Shown here piece by piece: positions 1 to 5,066 of a DNA stretch of 5,492 nt. The position numbers and the translations under genes are program-made. Location of the stretch: contig CAJARE010000192.1 of NCBI GenBank assembly GCA_903944255.1, forward strand, positions 1 to 5,492, given 5' to 3'. Below the pieces are notes generated by a model that did not search any database, was not told where the DNA came from, and saw only the letters and a program-made list of their open reading frames with translations. Within the stretch, counting starts at the first letter, position 1; each line of letters begins with the position of its first letter. Origin of the DNA: an uncultured beta proteobacterium. Its GTDB lineage: Bacteria > Pseudomonadota > Gammaproteobacteria > Burkholderiales > Burkholderiaceae.

Positions 1-115
1 CTGGTGGTGCATCTCCACTACTATTGCCGGGACGCAGACCATCTTGATCCATTGAGTCAATAAAGTCTCGTAGCCATATTTCAACTATTTCTTCATAAGT
101 CAGCTGATTACTCAT
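1..115 (-). CDS. Hypothetical protein, N-terminal part only (gene leaves the window)
   Basis: A leftward reading frame opens with ATG at 115-113 and stays open to the window edge, giving about 38 residues. The protein begins MSNQLTYEEIVEIWLRDF and continues with an acidic stretch and a Gly/Ser/Pro-rich turn (residues 26-38). The start is well supported: GGAGGAGA (complement of 117-124) lies just upstream, and an extended -10 promoter lies about 25 nt further up. There is no signal peptide or membrane segment in the visible part. I do not recognise the family; the first 20 residues look like an acidic amphipathic helix. It is divergent from the three-gene DUF cluster to the right. Function unknown; confidence is for existence of the gene, not for any role. 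Confidence 0.7.
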   Translation of the reverse strand, partial: MSNQLTYEEIVEIWLRDFIDSMDQDGLRPGNSSGDAPP

Positions 116-116
116 A

Positions 117-124
117 TCTCCTCC
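117..124 (-). promoter_or_regulatory. Shine-Dalgarno of the leftward hypothetical gene
   Basis: The minus strand reads GGAGGAGA, a near-perfect anti-16S match, ending 1 nt before the ATG at 115; the GGAGG core is 5 nt from the start. It fixes the start of the partial gene. Confidence 0.75.
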
Positions 125-139
125 ATGTGATTAATAATA

Positions 140-168
140 ACTATACCAATGGCGAATTACATTCGCCA
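140..168 (-). promoter_or_regulatory. Extended -10 promoter of the leftward gene with palindromic operator candidate
   Basis: On the minus strand, TGGTATAGT (complement of 140-148) is an extended -10 element (TG-N-TATAGT). The best -35 candidate at 17-bp spacing, TGGCGA (complement of 163-168), matches TTGACA at only three of six positions, as is common when an extended -10 is present. Transcription would start near 133, about 18 nt before the start codon. The spacer and -35 are exactly filled by the palindrome at 150-168, which suggests control by a DNA-binding protein. The promoter is an inference from sequence match only. Confidence 0.5.
150..168. repeat. 19-bp perfect inverted repeat (TGGCGAAT-TAC-ATTCGCCA)
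   Basis: Two 8-bp arms, TGGCGAAT (150-157) and ATTCGCCA (161-168), are exact reverse complements around TAC. It sits between the predicted -10 and -35 of the leftward gene, where a repressor would block polymerase. A shortened version of the same sequence, GCGAA-TTAC-TTCGC, occurs at 471-484. As RNA it would form a stable small hairpin, but on the leftward transcript it lies upstream of the predicted start, so a DNA-level role is more likely. Confidence 0.6.
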
Positions 169-190
169 GCTCTTCGCTTCCGCTCATCGC

Positions 191-235
191 ATTTTTCTTC
201 TTTTTTAATGTTTTTTAGAATTATTGAATTTTTTT
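191..235. other. Phased T-tracts, probably intrinsically curved DNA
   Basis: Runs of 5, 6, 6 and 7 thymines lie at 192-196, 201-206, 211-216 and 229-235. Their centres are about 9.5, 10 and 18.5 bases apart, so they fall on the same face of the helix. Phased A/T tracts are known to bend DNA. On the minus strand they are A-tracts starting about 25 bp upstream of the -35 of the leftward gene, where they could act like UP-element or nucleoid-protein (H-NS/IHF) binding DNA. That role is inference. Confidence 0.5.
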
Positions 236-732
236 AGATCTTTCACTAGGAAGCACAAGCCAAGCTCTGTTAAAGGGCTCAACTCATGCAAGCCTCTTTC
301 ACTGAGGTTTTCAACTGATATACACACAACTTGCTAGTGCAAGATAGGTAGGTATTGCTATCACCTATTACGTGCCGTCATACGCAGCTAATTTGCGGTC
401 TATATCAGGAACCCTTACAAACTAGCTTGTGGGTTTATTTCATTGGCCATCCCACTCACTTTCAGCCTATGCGAATTACTTCGCCATTTAGCCTACATTC
501 ACGTATTTCTACGCTACCAACTAATACAACATCGCAAACGGTACTGCCACACAGGGGCGTCGTTTAAAGCATCCAAAACAGCCAGGGTCTTGGGTAGTGC
601 AATGAGGCCAGATAGTAAGAGATCTGAATTGCGTACCGTCACACATCAGAACGGGTTTCGCAGCACTATTACCTTCGGCGTGCCAACCTTTATGCCTTAC
701 TGTTTTTACTTCTTTCTATGAATTTATTTAGC
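236..732. other. Long stretch without a convincing gene, containing several small hairpins
   Basis: I see no credible protein gene here. Open frames of 70 and 92 codons (355-567 and 443-721) overlap each other in different frames, lack a good ribosome site and resemble nothing I know. There is a chain of short inverted repeats: CTTGC/GCAAG at 330-343, ATAGGT/ACCTAT at 344-368, CGCA/TGCG at 383-397, AACCC..ACAA with TTGT..GGGTT at 410-435, and GCGAA/TTCGC at 471-484. Further on, AAACG (536-540) can pair with CGTTT (561-565), or ACGGTAC (538-544) can pair instead with GTACCGT (633-639). Stems this short can occur by chance, so this is a candidate structured RNA, long leader or decayed gene rather than a call. 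Confidence 0.35.
471..484. repeat. Second copy of the GCGAATTAC..TTCGC palindrome
   Basis: GCGAA (471-475), TTAC, TTCGC (480-484) repeats the core of the palindrome at 150-168, with one base lost from the loop side and the outer base pairs not conserved. The flanking CCAT/CCAG bases also partly agree. Two copies about 320 bp apart could be binding sites for one regulator, but the second copy has no obvious promoter next to it. Confidence 0.4.
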
Positions 733-798
733 TTGAACATAAAGATCGGTAAAAAAAGTAGATATGTGTTCTAAAGCCTAAAAATGGTGTTTTTTCGG

Positions 799-826
799 TT
801 GTCCACCCTAGTTTTCAGACCATATT
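799..826 (+). promoter_or_regulatory. Weak promoter candidate for the DUF6641-type gene
   Basis: TTGTCC (799-804) and CATATT (821-826) are separated by 16 bases and would start transcription near 833, about 28 nt before the chosen start codon. An alternative is TTGAAC (733-738) with TAGATA (759-764), but that spacing of 20 is poor. Both matches are modest, and the gene may instead be read from a promoter further upstream. Confidence 0.25.
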
Positions 827-850
827 GTTGTATTGCCCTATCAACTTTAT

Positions 851-856
851 GGAGAG
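851..856 (+). promoter_or_regulatory. Shine-Dalgarno deciding the DUF6641 start
   Basis: GGAGAG, with its GGAG core 6 nt before the ATG at 861, selects that ATG over the in-frame ATG at 849, which overlaps the site itself. Confidence 0.65.
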
Positions 857-860
857 CACT

Positions 861-1301
861 ATGACAACCTTTGAAAAACTCAAATTTGTAGCAGCAACAA
901 AACCCATACACCAACCACCCATAGTTCAGCGTCGCAATAAGCTCATTGGCAAGATCTGGGAACAGATTGAATTAGTCAAAAGTCAGGCCAATGGCACCCA
1001 ACTAGAAATCAAGAAATATAAGACCGTTAAAGACGCTGCTGGTAACAGCCAGCGTATTGCCGTCAATAAGCGCATTAAGCCTTGGTGGTATCAAGACATT
1101 GACGGCAAGTTATGCGTGTCCATTCGCTATGGCAGCAAGATTGTGGAACTCAAGCGTGGCATGCCCAGTATTCAAGTAGCTGACTTTGAGGGTCTATTGG
1201 AAAGCCTAGAAATCATCAAAACTGAGGTGGGCAATGGCAGCTTTGATCAAGAGATTGAGCAGGCCAGCGGCGCACTCAAGGCAAATTTCAAAACTAAATA
1301 A
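861..1301 (+). CDS. DUF6641 family protein
   Basis: This encodes 146 residues of unknown function. I recognise the family from its pattern rather than from any known activity: N-terminal MTTFEKLKFVAATKP, then RRNKLIGKIWEQIELV (about residues 25-40), a basic KRIKPWWYQDIDGK segment (about 71-84), a strand-like VSIRYGSKIVELKRG (about 87-101) and a C-terminal IEQASGALKANF. These match what I remember of DUF6641 proteins, common on integrative elements and plasmids of Burkholderiales and relatives. The ATG at 861 is chosen because GGAGAG (851-856) lies at the right distance. Upstream alternatives (TTG 825, ATG 849) would place residues before the family's usual MTT start. No signal peptide, membrane segment or catalytic motif is visible; the many Lys/Arg would allow nucleic-acid binding. 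It is the first of three same-strand genes, with 90 nt to the next. Confidence 0.85.
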   Translation: MTTFEKLKFVAATKPIHQPPIVQRRNKLIGKIWEQIELVKSQANGTQLEIKKYKTVKDAAGNSQRIAVNKRIKPWWYQDIDGKLCVSIRYGSKIVELKRGMPSIQVADFEGLLESLEIIKTEVGNGSFDQEIEQASGALKANFKTK

Positions 1302-1311
1302 TTTCGTCAAA

Positions 1312-1339
1312 CGAGTCAAAATCGCAAGGTCTTGACTCG
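1312..1339. repeat. 8-bp inverted repeat after the DUF6641 gene (first part of module 1)
   Basis: CGAGTCAA (1312-1319) and TTGACTCG (1332-1339) are exact reverse complements around a 12-nt loop, starting 10 nt after the stop codon. As RNA it would be a hairpin, but no U-run follows (next bases ATCACAAG), so it is not a standard intrinsic terminator. It lies 5 nt before the 23-bp palindrome, and the same order of elements recurs at 2166-2237. Confidence 0.55.
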
Positions 1340-1344
1340 ATCAC

Positions 1345-1367
1345 AAGTGTTACTTGAAGTAACACTT
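1345..1367. repeat. 23-bp perfect palindrome, copy 1
   Basis: AAGTGTTACTT (1345-1355), one centre base G, then AAGTAACACTT (1357-1367): the arms are perfect 11-bp reverse complements. It ends 24 nt before the start codon of the DUF6876 gene, an operator-like position. As RNA it would be a 9-bp hairpin with a 5-nt loop followed by TGTT, so a weak terminator or attenuator is the alternative reading. A near-identical copy lies at 2215-2237; no other full copy is seen in the window. Confidence 0.7.
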
Positions 1368-1391
1368 TGTTACCGATGAGGCATAGTAAAA

Positions 1392-1757
1392 ATGAATACG
1401 TCAAAAACTCACGTTTTGAGTCAATTGAGCCAATTTACCGGCACCGAGTACTACTACCCCCTATGGCCAAAAGTGCTATTAACCGATGGCACCAAGTACC
1501 TAGCTGAAACCGTGGGTTGCTACTGGCTAATGGACGCTATCGCCAGCCATGTCATGCACTTAGGCAGCAATGAGGGCTTTACTAGCTGCAGCCTAACTTG
1601 CACCAATGGTTCGGGTAACTTAACTATTACCGACGGCAACGGCAATGTGCTGGCCAAGCAACGAATTCCGTATACAGACTTCCCGTTTAATGAGATTAGC
1701 TTATATACCTGCTTGAATGAAGATAAGTGGGTGATATTACTACCCAGCGAATACTAG
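1392..1757 (+). CDS. DUF6876 family protein
   Basis: This encodes 121 residues that I recognise as the DUF6876 family, whose function is unknown. The visible signature is LSQFTGTEYYYPLW (residues 12-25), TDGTKYLAETVGCYWLMDAI (31-50), a strand-rich region ending in ITDGNGNVL (79-87), RIPYTDFPFNEISLY (91-105) and the family's characteristic end WVILLPSEY (113-121). Length is as expected, so the gene looks complete. Cysteines at 43, 66, 70 and 107 do not form an obvious metal motif. There is no signal peptide or membrane helix; it is probably a small cytoplasmic single-domain protein. The ribosome site is weak (GAGG at 1378-1381, 10 nt from ATG). The 23-bp palindrome directly upstream may regulate it. 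I recall this family mainly from plasmids, phage-like regions and integrative elements, which fits accessory DNA. The next gene starts 15 nt after its stop. Confidence 0.85.
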   Translation: MNTSKTHVLSQLSQFTGTEYYYPLWPKVLLTDGTKYLAETVGCYWLMDAIASHVMHLGSNEGFTSCSLTCTNGSGNLTITDGNGNVLAKQRIPYTDFPFNEISLYTCLNEDKWVILLPSEY

Positions 1758-1772
1758 GTGCTAAATACTTGC

Positions 1773-2132
1773 ATGCGATTTTTTGAATTCCAAACACCTA
1801 AAGTACAAAAGCCCTTAAGTCCAGCGCAGGCTAGATTGCGATCTCTTAGAGATCAAGCTAAACGAGCCCAAGCAGCTATTAAAGCCGAACGTGCAAGGCA
1901 GAAGATCCAAGCTGGACAAATGGACTTAGCTAAAGTTGAAAGTACCCATAGAAAGAAGTCTCAAAGCTATAAGACTATCTACAAAATGAATAATCCATAT
2001 ACCGCCTGGGTGTCTGCGGGCACTTATGGCGACTTTAATAACGCCCTATCTATGGCGCTAAGAAAGAAGAAAGCTGGCGCTGTTGCTGTGCAGATTGTGG
2101 ATAACGCTAAGATGGTGGTTTATTCGTCCTAA
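1773..2132 (+). CDS. Small basic helix-rich protein of unknown function
   Basis: This encodes 119 residues beginning MRFFEFQTPK. Residues 15-50 (LSPAQARLRSLRDQAKRAQ and onward) form a long, strongly basic and alanine-rich helix or coiled coil. Residues 59-75 are a Lys/Ser/Tyr-rich linker, and the end (residues 94-119) has ALRKKKAGAVAVQIVD and a final MVVYSS, which looks like a short helix followed by a beta hairpin. I recall similar MRFFEF-plus-basic-helix proteins from phage and plasmid contexts but cannot name the family. The start is uncertain. GTG at 1758, immediately after the upstream stop, would add five residues; ATG at 1773 is chosen because MRFFEF looks like a natural N-terminus. 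Neither has a strong ribosome site, so translational coupling to the DUF6876 gene is likely. The charge suggests nucleic-acid binding, but no catalytic motif is seen. Confidence 0.7.
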   Translation: MRFFEFQTPKVQKPLSPAQARLRSLRDQAKRAQAAIKAERARQKIQAGQMDLAKVESTHRKKSQSYKTIYKMNNPYTAWVSAGTYGDFNNALSMALRKKKAGAVAVQIVDNAKMVVYSS

Positions 2133-2165
2133 GTGCTCTTTGATTTTGAAAACCACAGGATTTTC

Positions 2166-2194
2166 GGAGCAACCGTCTAACACTTCGTTGCTCC
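2166..2194. repeat. 8-bp inverted repeat after the third gene (first part of module 2)
   Basis: GGAGCAAC (2166-2173) and GTTGCTCC (2187-2194) are exact reverse complements with a 13-nt loop, 33 nt after the stop codon of the basic protein. No U-run follows on either strand, so terminator function is doubtful, though it lies between convergent genes where one is expected. Its sequence differs from the repeat at 1312-1339, but size, loop length and position before the palindrome are alike. Confidence 0.55.
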
Positions 2195-2214
2195 AAACGG
2201 CTTGATAAGAGAGT

Positions 2215-2237
2215 AAGTGTTACTTAAAGTAACGCTT
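2215..2237. repeat. 23-bp palindrome, copy 2
   Basis: AAGTGTTACTT (2215-2225), centre A, then AAGTAACGCTT (2227-2237). It agrees with copy 1 at 21 of 23 positions. The two differences are the centre base and one arm base, which turns an A:T pair into a G:T mismatch (tolerated as G:U in RNA on one strand). It lies 20 nt after the inverted repeat at 2166-2194 and about 70 nt from the end of the convergent Met-rich gene. No gene starts just to its right, so if it is an operator its target is not obvious. Confidence 0.7.
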
Positions 2238-2309
2238 CATTAGTTAATGACCGCCATCGATCCAAAGCAGACCTTGGTGGATAAGTTTAATAACTCATCC
2301 TCCAGCCAG

Positions 2310-2813
2310 TTACCACCTTGACCGATCCATCCACATATAGTTCTGTTGCATCATTTGGTTCATCATGTTCTGCTGCATACCCATGTATTGATCCATCATG
2401 TATTGGCGTTGCTTTAACTGCTCAGGTGTTAATTTAGAGTAATAGGGGCCCATACCATTCCAACCCATCATGTGTCCACCCATCATGCCGCCGTTACCAC
2501 CACAACAACCCATCATTCCCGAACCCCACATGCCTTGCATCATATTCATGTTGCCCTGCATTGTGCTCCAGTGAGCCTGCATCAGCTTTTGCCTTTCTTG
2601 CGGATCTTGAGTTGCACGGATCTGATCCATCTGCTGTTGCATCTTTTTAAAGTTATCTTGAATTTGAGCGGCTTGCTTATCAAACTCCGCTACATCAACA
2701 TTTTTTTGTTGTGTCTGTGAGGCTTTAGTGCCCGCCCCTGCTGTTTGCGCCAAAACGGGCGCACTTAATAAAACACCCAAACTTAAAATCGCAACACATC
2801 CTAGCTTTTTCAT
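2310..2813 (-). CDS. Secreted methionine-rich protein with LTxxQ motif, probably metal-binding
   Basis: This encodes 167 residues. Residues 1-22 are a Sec signal peptide (MKKLG, a hydrophobic core, then APVLA before QT), so the protein is periplasmic. Residues 40-80 are a Gln/Lys-rich amphipathic helix. From residue 58 to 162 there are 25 methionines, with a Gly/Met/Cys patch at about 98-118 (GMMGCCGG, GGMMGGHMMG) holding Cys103, Cys104 and His114. SKLTPEQLKQRQ at 126-137 contains LTPEQ, the LTxxQ motif of the Spy/CpxP/ZraP envelope-stress proteins. Met-rich motifs typically bind Cu(I) or similar soft metals, so a periplasmic metal buffer or chaperone is the inference. The start at 2813 has AAGGAG 7 nt upstream and begins at the signal peptide; the longer open frame to 2930 overlaps cadA out of frame and is not used. 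It is 41 nt downstream of cadA and likely co-transcribed with it. Confidence 0.85.
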   Translation of the reverse strand: MKKLGCVAILSLGVLLSAPVLAQTAGAGTKASQTQQKNVDVAEFDKQAAQIQDNFKKMQQQMDQIRATQDPQERQKLMQAHWSTMQGNMNMMQGMWGSGMMGCCGGNGGMMGGHMMGWNGMGPYYSKLTPEQLKQRQYMMDQYMGMQQNMMNQMMQQNYMWMDRSRW

Positions 2814-2820
2814 TTTAGTA

Positions 2821-2826
2821 CTCCTT
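2821..2826 (-). promoter_or_regulatory. Shine-Dalgarno of the Met-rich protein gene
   Basis: AAGGAG on the minus strand, 7 nt before the ATG at 2813. It decides the start in favour of the signal-peptide methionine over the longer out-of-frame overlap with cadA. Confidence 0.75.
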
Positions 2827-2854
2827 GAGTTAACTGCTTGATATGAACTAACAC

Positions 2855-5035
2855 CTAGCTTCTTAATAACCGCAATCCATTTGCCACTACTAGCAAGCTC
2901 GCACCCATATCCGCAAATACCGCCATCCACATCGTGGCTTGCCCTGTAAAGGTAAGCACAAGGAAAATAGCTTTAATGCCAAGAGCAAGAACAATGTTTT
3001 GAGTCAGAATTAGAGCGGTTGATTTGGATAGCCGAATAAAGGTAGCAATCTTGCGTAAATCATCATCCATTAGCGCAACATCAGCAGTCTCTATCGCAGT
3101 ATCGGTTCCAGCCGCCCCCATCGCAAATCCAATACTTGCTCTTGCTAAAGCGGGGGCATCATTAATGCCATCTCCAACCATGCCTACCTTTACATTGGGA
3201 TCCTTTTTTAGGCGACTGTCAATTATTTTGAGCTTATCTTCAGGCAATAAATTACCCATAATCTCATCGACACCCACCTGTTTACCTATTGCCTTAGCGG
3301 TGTGCTGATTGTCACCAGTGAGCATGATGGTAGTCACGCCTAATTGGTGAAGCTCATCAATAGCCTGCTTGCTTGTTTCTCTAACAGTATCGGCCACCGC
3401 AATAATGGCTAAAACCTCTGTTTGGTTGGTAAGCAATACGGCCGTTTTGCCTTGCTGCTCTAGCGGTAATAAACGATTCTCAATATCATCAGAGCACAAA
3501 CCCAATTCTTCAATCAGTCGATGATTGCCAAGGTAATACAAATTACCCTCAATAACGCCTTTGACTCCGCGACCCAGAATCGCCTCAAAGCTATCTACAG
3601 TCATTAAATCATTCTTTTGCTCTTGATTAGTATGGGCAATTGCTAGAGATACGGGATGATCAGATCGTGCCGCAAGACTGATGGCAATTTCGTGAATATG
3701 CTTGTCATTGCCACTTAATACACAAAAGTCAGTTTGTGCAGGCTTTCCATAGGTGAGCGTTCCTGTCTTATCGAGCGCTAAGACTTTCATACTCCGCCCC
3801 GCTTCTAAAAAAGCGCCTCCTTTAATTAAGATGCCTTTTCTTGCGGCAGATGCTAAGCCACTCACAATCGTTACTGGTGTTGAGATCACTAAGGCACAAG
3901 GGCAAGCAATTACCAGCATAACCAACGCCTTATAGATCCACTCTTGCCATGACTGCGCCATTAACAATGGAGGCAAAACAGCAACCAATACTGCAAGCAA
4001 GAAGACCGCTGGGGTATAGATCCTAGCGAATTGATCGACAAAACGCTGGGTGGGCGCACGACTTCCTTGCGCCGCTTCTACTGCATGAATAATTCGAGCT
4101 AGCGTTGAATGAGTCGCTTCTGCAGTAACTTTGTATTCGAACGATCCCGTCTGATTGATCGTTCCTGCAAATACCTCATCGCCAACTATCTTATCGACGG
4201 GTAGGCTCTCACCCGTGATTGGCGCTTGATTTACTGCCGAGTTACCACTTATTAATATGCCATCTAAAGCTATTCGCTCTCCAGGACGCACTCGAACTAA
4301 AGCACCTAAAGCAATAGCTTTAACATCTGTTAGCACCCAAGAGCCATCGGCTTGCTGAACGGTTGCGGTTTCAGGGGTGAGGTCTAATAAGCCACGAATC
4401 GCATTGCGAGCACGATCTAATGACTTGGCTTCAATTACTTCAGCTAGAGTAAATAAGAACATCACCATGGCGGCTTCTGGCCAACTTCCAATCGCCATCG
4501 CGCCTGTGACTGCAATTGACATTAAGGCATTGATATTGAGATTGCCATTCTTTAATGCAATCCAGCCCTTTTTATAAGTGGTAAGGCCCCCTGAAGCAAT
4601 TGAGGCGATTACTAGAGCAATGACAATCCACTGATTACCAAGTTGCAGCAATTCCATGATTTCAGCCAAGGTTGCAGTGATACCTGCAATAGCCAATGGC
4701 CACCAATTGGTTTTAGGCATAGGCTCAAGTGAGCTGTCCTTTGTAGAAGTCTCACCAATTTGTAGCACCGCCTGCATTCCAATTGAACCCAAAGCGGACT
4801 CGATAGCGTCAAGTGAGTTGAGATTGTGACCAACCGTGAGCATCCTTTGCATTAAGTTAAAATCCAACGACTCAATGCCGCTTACACTCGCTAGCTTTTT
4901 ACGAATAAGCGCCTCTTCAGTTGGACAGTCCATATTTTCAATGCGATAGATGGCCTTATTCTTGCTCGGCATCTCAGAAGCCTTTGTCACAGGAGTTGAT
5001 GCAGAACAGCTACAGGAGGTATTGCATTCGCTCAT
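2855..5035 (-). CDS. cadA: Cd2+/Zn2+/Pb2+-exporting P1B-2-type ATPase
   Basis: This 726-residue pump exports soft divalent metal ions from the cytoplasm across the inner membrane using ATP. In order: a Cys-rich N-tail (Cys4, Cys8, Cys10); a ferredoxin-fold HMA domain (about 28-90) with MDCPTEE, giving a single Cys37 rather than CxxC; membrane helices from about 112 to 205; an actuator domain with TGES (274-277); the metal-site helix with CPC (378-380); the phosphorylation motif DKTGTLT (422-428); the nucleotide-domain His-Pro (460-461); GDGIND (621-626); and the last helices with Lys688 and Asp709 in DMG. CPC plus this Lys/Asp pair is the P1B-2 signature, which separates it from copper pumps. 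Length is normal and no motif is missing. The start at 5035 has only a weak AGGT at 7 nt. The promoter is the MerR-type element upstream, divergent from the regulator gene. The Met-rich gene follows as a probable second operon member. Which metal is preferred cannot be read from the sequence. Confidence 0.95.
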   Translation of the reverse strand: MSECNTSCSCSASTPVTKASEMPSKNKAIYRIENMDCPTEEALIRKKLASVSGIESLDFNLMQRMLTVGHNLNSLDAIESALGSIGMQAVLQIGETSTKDSSLEPMPKTNWWPLAIAGITATLAEIMELLQLGNQWIVIALVIASIASGGLTTYKKGWIALKNGNLNINALMSIAVTGAMAIGSWPEAAMVMFLFTLAEVIEAKSLDRARNAIRGLLDLTPETATVQQADGSWVLTDVKAIALGALVRVRPGERIALDGILISGNSAVNQAPITGESLPVDKIVGDEVFAGTINQTGSFEYKVTAEATHSTLARIIHAVEAAQGSRAPTQRFVDQFARIYTPAVFLLAVLVAVLPPLLMAQSWQEWIYKALVMLVIACPCALVISTPVTIVSGLASAARKGILIKGGAFLEAGRSMKVLALDKTGTLTYGKPAQTDFCVLSGNDKHIHEIAISLAARSDHPVSLAIAHTNQEQKNDLMTVDSFEAILGRGVKGVIEGNLYYLGNHRLIEELGLCSDDIENRLLPLEQQGKTAVLLTNQTEVLAIIAVADTVRETSKQAIDELHQLGVTTIMLTGDNQHTAKAIGKQVGVDEIMGNLLPEDKLKIIDSRLKKDPNVKVGMVGDGINDAPALARASIGFAMGAAGTDTAIETADVALMDDDLRKIATFIRLSKSTALILTQNIVLALGIKAIFLVLTFTGQATMWMAVFADMGASLLVVANGLRLLRS

Positions 5036-5066
5036 AGCGGAAACCTAAATGATGAAGACATAAAAC

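Noticed and set aside
410..445. Intrinsic terminator (AACCC..GGGTT followed by TATTTCATT)
   Set aside because: The stem has an internal bulge, is only partly GC, and the T-run is broken; there is no gene ending just before it on the plus strand. Kept only as one of the hairpins.
355..721. Two overlapping rightward open frames of 70 and 92 codons
   Set aside because: They overlap in different frames, have no good ribosome site, resemble no family I know and have irregular composition; chance open frames or, at most, decayed coding DNA.
825..860. Longer start (TTG 825 or ATG 849) for the DUF6641 gene
   Set aside because: The Shine-Dalgarno at 851-856 serves ATG 861, and the family begins at MTT; the upstream residues look like translated leader.
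2175..2249. Integron attC-like site (GTCTAAC at 2175-2181 followed by TTCGTT)
   Set aside because: The opening resembles an attC core, but no complementary GTTRRRY core follows at a suitable distance (GTTAATG at 2243-2249 does not fit), and there is no such site between the other genes.
2472..2720. Rightward 82-codon open frame, rich in His and Leu
   Set aside because: It is the antisense shadow of the Met-rich gene; ATG/CAT repeats there create the His and Met runs.
2814..2930. N-terminal extension of the Met-rich protein into cadA
   Set aside because: It would bury the signal peptide and overlaps the 3' end of cadA out of frame; the start at 2813 has a good ribosome site.
3024..4577. Rightward open frames of 60-94 codons within the ATPase region
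   Set aside because: All lie antisense to the well-supported cadA coding sequence, without ribosome sites or family likeness; shadows of the real frame.
4612..4833. Minus-strand 73-codon frame within cadA
   Set aside because: It is out of frame inside cadA and has no family likeness.
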